In this document: piece after piece, positions 1-10,360 of the stretch
Numbering within the stretch: position 1 is the stretch's first letter
Layout: each line of letters begins with the position of its first letter
From: Diphasiastrum complanatum
Taxonomy: Eukaryota; Streptophyta; Lycopodiopsida; Lycopodiales; Lycopodiaceae
Direction: 5' to 3'
Assembly (NCBI GenBank): GCA_029204225.1
Contig: CM055092.1
Coordinates: 61,371,279 to 61,435,278, forward strand
DNA length: 64,000 bases
Program-made: the position numbers and the translations under genes
The notes under the pieces: model-generated
Database searches by the model: none
What the model saw: the letters and a program-made list of their open reading frames with translations, nothing else
Told to the model about the DNA's origin: nothing

Positions 1-1010
1 AAACTGAATGATAATGGATACTGTACATTTAGCACAATATCAGAGTAAGTGAAAGAGGAAGTGTTAGACAATTGATTCATTATGCATCTTGTATGTCCAT
101 CTGTGCCTGAGTGCATTCAAATTAGAGAACTTGAAAGAGCTGTCAACTAGCAGGCTCCACTTATTTGTTGACTACATATTCCATTATTGAACCTCTTTGG
201 GTTTCGTACCTTGAGGAAGGTACAGTACATCTTTTGAGAGGTTTCTGGGTTTCTTATCTTGACAAGTGAGGAGGATGACTGTAATTAGACGTCCATCCTT
301 GAAGAGTGAGCCTCTCTTATGATTTTTAGCCTGATTTACGAGTTGTAACTTTTTGAAGTAGTATTTTCAAATTTTTGCAAAGAATAATATAAATCTGTCT
401 TTGAGAAGTTGGAGTATATGTTGGGCACTGAGAATTTTGTCATCGTGCTACGGTCTAAACTCGAGAATGATTTGCAGACTCGTGATTACAATTATTCATG
501 TTATTCAGCTAGTAAAATTTCTAAAAGTTCTTTTCATTAAGGTTATTGTGAATTTCAATATGAATGTACAACCAACAAAGGATGCAGACGATCTTTTGGC
601 ATTGATCTTGATTGTTGGGCTTATGTGTTGATGATGCTGATAATTTATTGAAGTTTTTTTTTGGAAAGTTTGGTGTTTGTGTGAGCCCGAATGAGTTCCT
701 TGTGTTTGAGCTTGATTTAGGAACTTTCTTTCATGAAATGGGACTGTTATTTTAAATGGATATCTGGTTTACAATTTAGACTGAGAAGTAATCATGTGGC
801 TAAATTTTGGGATGTACACATTTTGCTCCTGTATATTGCTTGTCCTTGTTCTTTTAGCTTTATTTGGGAGCTAGCCTTCATGTACACTCACAAGTAATAT
901 GATAAGCTGATTCTTTAGATTAATGGTTGTACGTATTTTTTCATTATACAGAATGATTTTAAAGAGCATCTTGAGGATCGCCTAAGTTACTGATGAATAT
1001 TTGTATGCAG
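1..1010 (+). other. Region upstream of the recognised IGPS exons; no secure exon
   Basis: No exon is secure here. The exon that should precede position 1011 encodes the conserved GINNR segment of IGPS, and I could not find it, so it lies left of the window or has been lost. Very faint protein-level echoes of IGPS occur at about 395-440 (FEKLE-like), 520-610 (a TK-AD-LL-like string) and 640-665 (FIEV-like). They are in different frames, interrupted by stops, and could be chance. Most of this stretch is probably intron. Confidence 0.3.
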
Positions 1011-3444
1011 AGACCTTTGAAGTCGACATAAACAATACAGTAGCCCTTCTACAAAGTGAAACAGTCAGGACTGTGCAAGAACGGAATATCCTTGTAAGTT
1101 TTGAGCACGCTCTAGTCACAAATCTTATGTCAGAAATCTAGCCTTGGTTGAACAGCCAAAAAGTTGTGATGGAGGAGGGGAGGTCTGAAGAATAAATCCT
1201 CTACTAGAAACATGTGGTTTGCTGTTTTGCTACCACTTTTTCATTCTTTTGAAGATTATGCATGGATCACACTTAACAGATAGGATGCAAATTTACTTTA
1301 AGGTTCTGCCCTTGTCATCTAAGTATATCGTATGCTCTGATGTCGTCACATGGTTAAGTCAATTTCATGGCTCTTGTCCTGATCTGACTCTTAACATAGG
1401 AAAATGAGCAATGCCATTCGTCTTTGATGTGTATTTTATCTACTGAGCTAGCAAGATCTGTGAATCAAAGAATTTTTTTCTGATGGGTTTATGTTATACC
1501 AAAGAAGTGGTGGCAAAGAATAACAGCTGTCAAGCTGGTCTGCAGATGATAAACATTACTTGATAAGTTTCATTGTCGTTTTTGCACTTCTAGGCGGAAG
1601 CTGTGGATTTTGCTGAGTTGTAGAAATTTTTGGAAGTAACTGAATAATTGATCTGGATGAGCGAGAAACCTTTGTTTTCTAGCTCAAATTCTCATAGGTG
1701 CACCTAATCAGTTGGTTACCCAGACATTTAAGATTGAGATTATTAGTGCTAAAATGTAAGAATAAGGAATAAAGTGGAACATAAAGAATCAACCAACCAA
1801 ACTATGCGTTTGAATGGGGAGCTAATGACCTATTGAGCAGCCTTTGGGGCCACAACTCCCAAAGAGGGCTAGGGGGGTACTTTGTAGCCTCGCCTTTAGA
1901 TTGCAATTGTAGAGGGTATGTATCTAAAGATTGTTGACATACTTGAGATTTGAGAGGCTGAGAGCCTGAAGCCTGAGGTTACACTGATAGTTGTAGCTTG
2001 TCAGCATCTGCCATCATCGTTCATGTTACATGTATGCTTATACCTATTATGGTTATGCTGTATTAAGTTTTGAATCTTGATGTCAGACTCCACCTGTGAT
2101 ACTACAGCGATCAGTAAGTCATTTTCTAAAGAATCTACTGGAGTTATATCTATACCTGTTTATTACATCAAATGCAAAAAAACTTACAGTTCGATTCTCA
2201 ATTGAATTGGATCACGATTCTTGCATTTCCAGCAAAGATCTCTTCAAGGCCCTTCTACGAAGGAATTCAGCTTTGCTGCATACTTCCTCCAGGGATGATG
2301 TGATATTCAAACAGAGCACCTAGTAATTAGTAATCAACAGTACATTGATGACTGTATAGCAATCTCTAACTATGAACACTGTACAATCGACAATGAACTG
2401 ATGTGCAGGCCTCCTGCAAAGAAACATTGCCAGAACGTCTCCTACCAAGAGATTTAAAAGTGTCCCTTACAAAGAACTGTAGAATGACTGGTAGAGATCC
2501 TACTTAATACAGTTCTGGAAGCTTTTAAGTGAATTTTAGAAGAAGCTACCTGATTTGGGTATACATCAGCAGTGGTTTCAAGAGGGTCAAGCACCCTACC
2601 ACTTGATCCTTACGGCTTAGTTTTGTTAAAATGAACCCAACTGAATGAACCATGTAGTAACGTAGCACTCCTAGTATTAAAATCCCTATTGCGATGAGGT
2701 CTTAAGATATGTAAATAATTCATTCATATTTGTCTGCTGCTATGTTTCTGAAAGGCACGCATTTTCATGAACTGAACTTCTTGTTGACATGGAAAACTGC
2801 AGCAAATCAGATAGATTCATTTGCTTACCTGATTAAGTACCTGATCCCGTCCATTTGGTGGGTATCGCAGTTTGTTGCGGAATCTGGTCTTTTTACACCA
2901 GCTGACATAGCACTCGTACAGAGTGCCGGCGTCCAAGCAGTAAGTCTGCCAAGCCATATACTTAAGTGTAAAATTGAGGAAATGAAATTATGGTTGAAAA
3001 TGTCAAAGAGGAGGTGGCATTTTGATGAGATTGCACACAGATCTGCTCATACATATCACACTTTCACATAACTTAGTAGATATTGGTGGACTTTTGAAAT
3101 ACACATAATTGGATTCTCATGAGGTTCACTGGAATTTGACTGGGGATACTTTAAAAAGTTCTGATTTTCCATCAGAATCGCCAGTTCCATTTCCTCTCTC
3201 CAATAGTACCCTCTATTATTATCACTTCTTGAATTAGAAGCAGCAGTTTGTGAGTATGTTTCTGGACAAGTTCGCAAATCAGTTTAGACTGATTGGATTA
3301 TCTGCTTATTTGTTGATTGGGAATGATGAGGTACAGGTTCTTGTGGGTGAATCATTGGTAAGACAGAAAGACCCAGCTGCTGGTATCACAAGCCTATTTG
3401 GAAAGGACATTTCAAGAAGAGAACCTGCTCCACAATCACTCTGA
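1011..3444 (+). CDS. IGPS: Indole-3-glycerol-phosphate synthase, three 3'-terminal exons (partial gene)
   Basis: IGPS closes the indole ring in tryptophan synthesis, turning CdRP into indole-3-glycerol phosphate; in plants it acts in plastids. Three exons are visible. Exon 1011-1093 follows a TATGCAG acceptor, encodes TFEVDINNTVALL and ends before GTAAGT. Exon 2871-2939 follows CGCAG, encodes VAESGLFTPADIALVQ and ends before GTAAGT. Exon 3337-3444 follows GTACAG and encodes VLVGESLVRQKDPAAG, then FGKDIS and a short tail before TGA. Phases agree at both junctions, and the joined order matches the C-terminal third of plant IGPS (beta-7 and beta-8 of the TIM barrel). The ESG motif supplies active-site Glu and Ser, and VGES belongs to the phosphate-binding loop. 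Introns are 1777 and 397 bp. No lesion is seen in these exons. Upstream exons are missing from the window or unrecognised, so whether the whole gene works is unknown. Confidence 0.85.
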
Positions 3445-4480
3445 ATGTTACCATACAATGCAGGAGTTGTTTTCGAAGTGAGGGTGAACATGAACCCATT
3501 TTTTGCAATTTTTAATGTTGAAACACTGTCCATTCCACTTTCAAAGAAGGCTGCAAAACCTGTAAAATTCGGGTGGATTCTACAGTCTTCTGATGAAGTT
3601 TTGCATGTAAGTTACTGTTTCCTGTGAAGAGGGGCAAATCATTGAAATAGGTGAGGTATGCATGCGGATGTCCATAAGATGCAGTCCGGTTTCTACCAAC
3701 AGACTCGGGTCTTTTTCTTAAACTGAAAGGTCCAATGCAGTTTTGACAGTCCTATTACTGGCTTGTAGATATCTATTTACATTTGTTCTGAATCCTATTT
3801 TCCTGAGTAACCACATTAGGGACATTGTGTTTTGCAGTAATCCATTGATGGATTTCCTCATGTTTGTAGTGGACTTGATTTGCTTTGTTTTTATTGGCCC
3901 AATGTCTTATCGGATAGTAGATAATGTTAATAGCCCAATGAACAATACTCTTGAAAGCTACCCGTTGTAAAATTGGTGATAGAAGACGTCTAAGAGTTTT
4001 TCTTACAATGGAGTTGGTGCTTGGTGAAGACCTCATAGAGTCTAAGCTGCCTTTCAAAATACTCCTGACAATCAGGATGCAAGTTCACATTCAAAGTTCA
4101 AACAGCACATGAGTGGTTATACTTGCTGATTTCAGGTCACCATGCTAAATAATGTCTACTCCACCTATCTACCCAGGTTGAAATAATTAACCTGCTTTTT
4201 GCGCATTTTATTGGTATCGATTGGGCATGACTAAAAATCATTGTGAAGTGAATTACAAGTTTTATAATTTGCTAGATTAATTTAAGGTTTTGAAGATACA
4301 CATGCTTTGTTTAAAACTGGAGAATTTTGATAGAGAACTGAAAAGAAGCACATAAAGAGAGAAGATAGAGGAGATAAAGACAATTTTAGGGATCAGATGA
4401 GGAGACTTTTTGCAGATTTGATGATACTTATGGAAAGGAGGAACTTAACGAGCTTACATCTACTCTATGCCACTCTGAGC
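3445..4480 (+). other. IGPS 3' flank, no gene recognised
   Basis: This stretch follows the IGPS stop codon and probably includes the 3' untranslated region. Short open frames on both strands overlap each other and match nothing I recognise. It contains one copy of a duplicated segment (3528-3672). Confidence 0.4.
3528..3672 (+). repeat. Duplicated segment, copy 1 (IGPS 3' flank)
   Basis: About 145 bp starting GTCCATTCCACTTTC and ending GCGGATGTCC recur in the same orientation at 8388-8532 with about six differences by eye. The similarity stops sharply at both ends. As this copy lies directly behind IGPS, it is probably the source and the other the derivative. Confidence 0.85.
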
Positions 4481-5310
4481 TACTGTATGCTAGACTAAGC
4501 TTATGGACTTTCGTCTATTTGAAGAGAAGGCTCAATGCTTTTATATTTTAAAACCCAAATTACTTATGCTCCAAATCAGTAGGCGACTTATGAAGGTGAG
4601 ATGCACTGTTGGGGACGTGTTGGTATTTAAAAATGTTGCACAAATGTTGTCAAAACATAAAAGCCAACAAATAATGCAACACATAAAGATGTCTAAAAAC
4701 ATATGCTACAACATTCAAAGTACCAGAAGATTCCACATCAATGAACTTTATTGGAAGAGGTAAGAAAATTTTCAAGCAAAACAAACGTTTATCGAATGGT
4801 CACTCTTTTGAGGGTGATCACATTAAAACTTGCATTTTAAGATCTCAAAAAGATCTAACAAAGATTGACATGCATGAGAGATTGCACACTATCAAAGCTA
4901 CGATGATCACACTCGGATTTTAGATGGCTATCAAACTAGCTTTGGATCTTGGCAAGAACTCTTGTCCACAATTAGAGATTGGTCATTCATCAAAATCAAG
5001 CGTGTAACAAGTGCACAAGTGAAAAAACTATGTATGTCCATTACCCTCAACCACATATGAGAATACAAGATATTTTAGAGAAAAAAAATCCTTCCAATGA
5101 GATGAGAGATGGATTGAGGTGTACCACTTTCACTTTTGCATCGCTTCAAAATAGGATGTGTGTTGACTTCATGGACCTTGAGGTAGAGAGCAACAAATCT
5201 ATGCCAAATCAACCTTAAGATATGTACAAATGAGTGGTGGTTGAGGTCCAATCTCATGATGGCATCTAGCATTGAATTTAACTAGCTAGCTTTTATCTAC
5301 TTTCACACTC
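4481..5310 (-). repeat. Probable 3' LTR of the reversed copia fragment (outer end not fixed)
   Basis: Read on the minus strand, a purine-rich tract (AAGGAGGAG) just right of 5310 is followed by TGTGAAAGTAGATAAAAGC, as at the start of a copia 3' LTR. No second LTR copy is present in the window, so the outer end is a guess. The short open frames at 4503-4763 and 4741-4923 match nothing I know. Confidence 0.4.
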
Positions 5311-6232
5311 CTCCTTAAACGAGGGCTAGGCTAGTTAAATAACATTATGCAACATAGATCTACTAACAACTCATAGGGTTAATCTATACTCGATAAAAGA
5401 TGCCTTAAGCAAAGGCTTAGTAAAAAGATCAGCCACACAAGATGTAGTGTCCACATGTTCCAAGATGATGTCCTTTGCTCGAACGTTTTCCCTCACGAAA
5501 TGATGTGCGACCTTAATGTGCTTACTTTGTTGTCACACATAATGATGAAAATATCTTCAAATTTGATGCACCTGAGCTCCACCAAAAGGCACATGATTCA
5601 TAAGATTTCCTTGGTGGTAGCGGTGAGTGCTTTGTACTCAACTTTAGTAGAAGAAAGTGAGATAGTGCCTTGCTTCTTCGAGAGCCAAGATGTGACTCCA
5701 TCTCCAAGAAATATAGCAAATAAACTTTTGAACTTCTTAGCAATCTTGTCACTTGCAAAATTTGAATTTGAAAAGCTAATCAAACAAAGGTTATTTTCTT
5801 GATATAAGATACCAAAATCTAGAGTGATGGATAAAAGGAGATTGCATAAATTGACTCAACCTATTGACGCTAAAGCTTAGATCAAGTCTGTAATGGTGAG
5901 CCAAATCAAGGAGCCTATGAGACTCCTATAGAGGCTGATGTCCTCAAAGGATCTTTTATCACCATCTATTGGATCCCTTACATGATGCTCCATAGGAGTG
6001 TGAATGCCTTTGCACTTATTCATATTGAATCTTTATAAACCTGAAGTAGCATACTTGAATTGACAAATAAAGCTATTATTAGATGTCCTAACTACTCAAG
6101 ATCTAAGATATAGTGCCAAGATCCAAGATCTTGCATTTCAAACTCTTTTTCTAATGCTAGTTTAGCTTCATCAATGAGCTTGACATTGTTCCCACAAAAG
6201 ATAATGTCATCTACATAAAGTACAAGGATCTA
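5311..6232 (-). pseudogene. Ty1/copia pol 3' fragment (reverse transcriptase end and RNase H), broken
   Basis: On the minus strand the fragment opens inside the YVDD box of the reverse transcriptase (near 6210-6232), runs through the TPMEH and LIGSL-type connection region and enters RNase H (SWLSKKQGTISLSSTK, about 5680). It ends with the usual copia tail and polypurine tract near 5311-5330. Stops and frame changes break it. Compared with the plus-strand copy at 11060-11748 it lacks the AQGLASNPIFHAK stretch. The 5' three quarters of the element are absent: the match stops abruptly at 6232, where unrelated GC-richer DNA begins. Confidence 0.8.
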
Positions 6233-6252
6233 GAAACGACGAAAAACCCAGA

Positions 6253-6462
6253 ACGTCCGTTCGAAGTTCGACGTTGAACAGGGCTCCAAGGACACTTCGC
6301 GAGGGACCGGACCTGAAAACATTTGGAATCGACAAAATGACCCAGGAATACAGTCCACGGATTTGTGATCTCGATACGAACTCAAAGGACCGAGCCTGGC
6401 TCGATTCGGGTGTCATTCGGTCAAAATGGCCCTTCGACAGGACAAAAACGCATTGGTGTAAA
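6253..6462 (+). repeat. GC-richer module, copy 1
   Basis: The segment contains GAAGTTCGACGTTGAACAGG (6262-6281) and a block at about 6330-6450 with GAGCCTGGCTCGATTC and GGTCAAAATGGCCCTTCGAC. Both blocks recur, same strand but in the opposite order, at 7885-8200. The composition is clearly richer in G and C than the flanking copia DNA. The family is not recognised. It adjoins the left arm of the large inverted repeat. Confidence 0.7.
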
Positions 6463-7165
6463 TGAAAGTCAATTAGAGCAGGTTTTGCAATCAATACAGA
6501 GTTTGAAAGGCAGTTGTGTTGGCTTTATACTGATTTATGATTTAGGTTTTGGCTTCATTGCCCATTTCCTGAACTCAGACACCCAACGAAGCAGTATATA
6601 TATGGGACAAGGTTCACTACCCTTTCATCTGGATATTTGGGCAAAAAGCCTTGCAAGAAAGCACTGGCCAAAAAGGTCCATCCAGGGCATGCAGACGAAA
6701 GGAGTGGTTGTGTCGCCTCTACATACTCCTGGATTTTACCACACCATTAATTGCTCTGTTTTCGACTCCACGTCAAACATTTTTGGTGAGCCTTCAGAGA
6801 AAACACCAGCTGGTTTTTGATCAGTGGATCAGAAACCAGTGGGTGCTGTCTTTGGAGGCTCACCAGAAAAGTTTGACGTGGAGTCCAAGACGAAGCAATG
6901 GATGATGTGGTAAAATCCGGGAACATGTACTGGCGTCAGAACCACTCCTACCATCTCCATGCACTGAAAATACATTTTTGACCATTGCTTTCTTGCAAAG
7001 CTTTTTGGCCAAACATCCAGATGAAAGGGTATTGATCATTGCTTGATCTATGTTGCTTCCTTGGGTGTCCGAGTTCCGGAAATGGGCAATGAAGCTCATA
7101 AAACTACCTTTCAAACTGTATTCTTATTGTAAAACATGCTTTAACTGACTTTCACTCACATCGTT
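6461..7165. repeat. Large foldback: two arms of about 340-355 bp with a 16-bp loop
   Basis: The left arm (6461-6816) and right arm (6833-7165) are inverted copies of one another, roughly 80% matched with small gaps, around the loop 6817-6832. Long matched stretches include GGATTTTACCACA, GACTCCACGTCAAAC, CTTTCATCTGGAT and TTCATTGCCCATTTCC, each present in reverse complement in the other arm. Read outward to loop, both arms keep similar protein-level strings (PGFYHTI or PGFYHII, then DSTSN and GEP), which suggests an inverted duplication of a coding fragment that I cannot name. A transcript would fold into one long imperfect hairpin. It could be a foldback transposon or an inverted gene duplicate that makes small RNAs. 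Confidence 0.85.
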
Positions 7166-7884
7166 CCTGTCATATACCAAGCAACTTCAATACTTCTGTC
7201 ACACTTTAGACTTATGGAAGAGCTGGAACTTTCTGTTTGGCGCACTGAAGGCTTGTACTCATCATCATCATCAGAATCTTGCTCACAGTATCTTTGATAT
7301 TCTCCTTCTGGTTGTTTGTTCCCCAAACCCTAAATCCCAAACCAAACAAAATGCCAACATTTTGGCATGTTTTGAAGTGCTTGTGTGGTGTGCGTCCTCG
7401 ATTCCGTAGCGCAATGAAAACAACTGTAACAAAACTGCTGCTAACAGTTGTGAATGGTCATCAGAACCATGCCATTCACTACAGGGAGTGAATGGTCACC
7501 AGAAGAGTGAATGGTCATCATAACTGTGCCATTCATTATAGGGAACCAAAAGACCTACTGGCTGGCCCGACGACGAGGGACCCTTTCCCGGACCATGGCC
7601 AGTTGTTCTGCAGTGAAGTTAATTTCAATCCGCTGCGTTTTCTCACCCTCGCCAGCTGGGGTAGGGGGGAGCAAGTCCGAGAACCATGAGGGCACGTGGC
7701 TACAGCTCCGGTAGTCACGCCATTATCTCTCGCTGGCTCTCATGAAATTCTGCTTCTTGCTACCGTTCGTTGTGTCGGCGGACATCTTCCAGGACCTGCT
7801 CCGACTAGTTGCCCATGTGACGTTGTACCTCCCTAAACCCTAAATCTATCTCATCACATAGGCCATGATACTGTGTAGAATGCA
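7166..7884 (+). other. Spacer with short tandem repeats and a telomere-like motif
   Basis: No gene is recognised. At about 7449-7545 the unit GTGAATGGTCATCA, paired with a nearby inverted GCCATTCACT, occurs two to three times. CCCTAAACCCTAAA (7831-7844) is two units of the plant telomere repeat, and a looser match lies near 7322. Such short interstitial copies are common in plant DNA. Confidence 0.6.
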
Positions 7885-8200
7885 TTAATGTTCCAGGAAC
7901 ACAGTCCACAAGTTCGTGAAGTGGGTACGAACCCAAGGGATCGAGCCTGGCTCGATTCAGGTATCGTTCGGTCAAAATGGCCCTTCGACTGGAGAGAAAC
8001 GCAATTAGGTCAAGATAAATGGACTAGTTTTGCAGCTTTCCGTCCGACGGTCCCGTTTCTCCAAACGGGATCCATTTCAGGTGCCGTCTATTTCGGCGAG
8101 TGAACAATCTCGATAGGAACCTGTGGGAACAAACAGGACGAGGAAACGACTGACGATCGGCCCGCAACGTCTGTCAGAAGTTCGACGTTAAACAGGGGGG
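7885..8200 (+). repeat. GC-richer module, copy 2
   Basis: The first part (7885-8008) resembles 6330-6460: GGAACACAGTCCAC, GAGCCTGGCTCGATTCAG and GTCAAAATGGCCCTTCGAC. The second part (8174-8200) resembles 6253-6281. The relative order of the two parts differs from copy 1, as if the whole 6.25-8.2 kb block were a circularly permuted or tandemly arranged unit rather than an element with simple terminal repeats. Confidence 0.6.
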
Positions 8201-8387
8201 AGGGGGCATAAATTGCTTTTATTTCACTTTGGGGATGTGGGACAGCGTGGGCTAGTGCCTGTTTTTTTTTTTTTGAAAAAAAAAATTTGAAAATGGGGGG
8301 AAAAGTCCGGACGCGGACGCATCCTTGAGGTGTCCACATCCGGACGCGGACATGGACGCACATCCGTGTCCAGGGTCCGCTTCCTTA
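8201..8387 (+). other. Homopolymer runs and GC-rich short repeat
   Basis: It contains a T run joined to an A run (about 8262-8284) and repeats of GGACGCGGAC / TCCGGACGCGGAC at 8311-8360. No coding potential is recognised. It ends exactly where the duplicated IGPS-flank segment begins. Confidence 0.5.
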
Positions 8388-8532
8388 CGTCCATTCCACT
8401 TTCAAAGAAGGCTGCAAAACCTGTAAAATTCGGGTGGATTCTACAGTCTTCTGATGAAGTTTTGCATGTAAGTTAATGTTTCTTGTGAAAAGGGGCAAAT
8501 TATTGAAATAGGTGACGTATTCATGCGGATGT
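8388..8532 (+). repeat. Duplicated segment, copy 2
   Basis: Second copy of 3528-3672 with about six differences, same orientation. It lies at the right edge of the GC-richer block and has different DNA on both sides, so this copy was either carried here by a mobile element or is one end of a large duplication spanning the interval. Confidence 0.85.
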
Positions 8533-9243
8533 CCGCACACAAGCTTCAAGGAGATGAAGAGGACTAATTAGTTGTCACGCGGAGATTCCCATGAGAGCGA
8601 TATCATATTTCATAATCCAGCAAATGCATATGATTCATATCTAGCACTAAGATCCATTAACACTAGATCCACAACAATGATAGAGACTTACTCTTCTCTC
8701 TCTCCCTTTCTCTCTCACAAAAAACATAAGAATGATCAATGCCAATAAGCATAAAATCCAACAATTAGCAAATCCACAGAAAACATTAGTTAGAGGAAAG
8801 ATGGAGAGCAAGGACATTCCATATCCATTCCATAAGAGGGCCAACTTGCTTGTAATGAAATGAAGAGAATATGTACAAATGATTCGAATTTACCACTATA
8901 TATAGTGGATTTTAGGGCTTTGGCCTCAAATTTTATTGGTCAATTTTACCCTAAGTATTCAAAAAGTGGAGGGAACCCATTCAAAAATTGGAGGGAACCA
9001 ATTTGAATCTGAATTTTGGTGGGAACTTCTTCTATTTTCACTAACTTGACTATTAGGCCCTGCAACATTAAAAGTTCCGCAAAAAGGCCTAAATTTTTTT
9101 TATTAACTTCTAACTAATCAAATAACTATGTGATCATTGAGTTGGACTTACATACGTAGGGTGCCAAATCCCTCTCACTTATTACTATGGTTAGAGTTGC
9201 CTTGGGATCTGCAAACCCTCCAATAATAACATAGTCTTGCTTA
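8533..9243 (-). repeat. Probable copia LTR and flank, reverse orientation
   Basis: It lies directly downstream (minus strand) of a copia RNase H fragment and has LTR-like content: a CTATATATAG TATA-like box near 8900 and pyrimidine-rich CTCTCTCTCCC at about 8693-8715. The ends cannot be fixed because no partner copy is in the window. Confidence 0.4.
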
Positions 9244-9693
9244 TCAACTTAAGGGCTGATCTAACTTCATAAATGCAGCCCTTTGAAGTGGTTTAGTGAG
9301 GATATCAACAACACATTCACTACTTGCCTTCAAAGATATCTCCTTAGATTGCACCTTTTTTCTCACAAAATGATGAGGGATCTCAATATGTTTTAGCCTT
9401 GCATGGAAGATTGGGTTTGTTGCAAGGTGTTGGGATGAAATGTTGTCATTATAAAGGATTGGAACAACATCTAAATTCGTGACCTTCAGCTTCATTAGTA
9501 GTCTTTTGTTCCAAAGAAGCTCCTTTGGAGTAGTTGTGAGAGCTTTGTACTCAGCCTCGGTAGAAGAAAGTGAAATGGTTTCTTGTTTCTTTGACAACCA
9601 GGAAATAACTCCTCCTCCAATAAATGTTGCATAGGAACTTGTGGAGTTTCTATCCCTCTTATCACCTATGAAATTTACAGATCCAAAACACAA
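9244..9693 (-). pseudogene. Ty1/copia RNase H domain fragment
   Basis: A 149-codon open frame on the minus strand carries SWLSKKQETISLSSTEAEYK, then HARLKHIEIPHHFVR and DILTKPLQ, which are the copia RNase H core and C-terminal tail in the right order and spacing. The Glu of EAEYKA is kept. Reverse transcriptase, integrase and gag are missing, so this is a 3' remnant. It is less similar to the pieces at 5.3-6.2 kb and 11 kb than those are to each other. Confidence 0.85.
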
Positions 9694-10333
9694 CTAATGG
9701 ATCTAAGATCTTGAGCCAATTTGGTGTGCACATTTAGATTTAGTCACAAGATAGAATTCATCAAGATTAGCATGCTAGAATTGCCTAAATCACTAAGATC
9801 TGCATGAACATGAAAATACAGTATGGTGCTATCCGTGTTCGTACAACAGCAGTAGCAGGGTGTACTTCACACATGTGGAACCTATATCAACCATAAAATC
9901 AACATTCTACACATAGAAAATCAAGATATCAAAAGATAAACCAATGAGATGGACATAGAAACCCAAGAGATGAATTCTGCATACAAAATGAGAATACAAT
10001 GATATGTTCTCCATGTAGGTACTACTATTTATAGTTGCCAAAATGTCATTTGGTCACTTGCCCTAAGTATGCCCTAAAATGGCAACCTCTAGATACTTAA
10101 TCAAAAATCAGAAATACTAGTCCAAACACAATGTACCAAAATTAGCCAATTAGAATGGGTCCAAACATGACCTCATCCACTTATCTACTTGACAAAAATA
10201 ATAAAACCACTATTTAGGCCCTTATTGACAAATATGAAACTATCTCTAACTTGAGATTTCATTTTGGCCTCCAAAAATACCAAATGAAAGAACCAAACTA
10301 GTTAACAATTTTTCACACTCCCTCTTCAACTAG
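9694..10333 (-). repeat. LTR related to that of element C, reverse orientation
   Basis: On the minus strand, TGTGAAAAATTGTTAACTAG begins at about 10333 and resembles the LTR start of element C. It is preceded by CTAGTTGAAGAGGGAG, the same gag-pol end and polypurine tract as in C. A one-base variant of the CACACGTGTG palindrome sits at about 9868-9877. The left end near 9700 is approximate. The remnant of the element it belonged to is cut off at about 10360. Confidence 0.7.
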
Positions 10334-10360
10334 TTTTAGCATAGATTTAGATAGAACTCC

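Noticed and set aside
401-631. 76-codon open frame upstream of IGPS as a separate gene
   Set aside because: No recognisable domain. Its end only faintly echoes an IGPS exon, so it was noted there instead.
7831-7844. CCCTAAACCCTAAA as a telomere or fusion site
   Set aside because: Only two units. Short interstitial copies are common and have no meaning alone.
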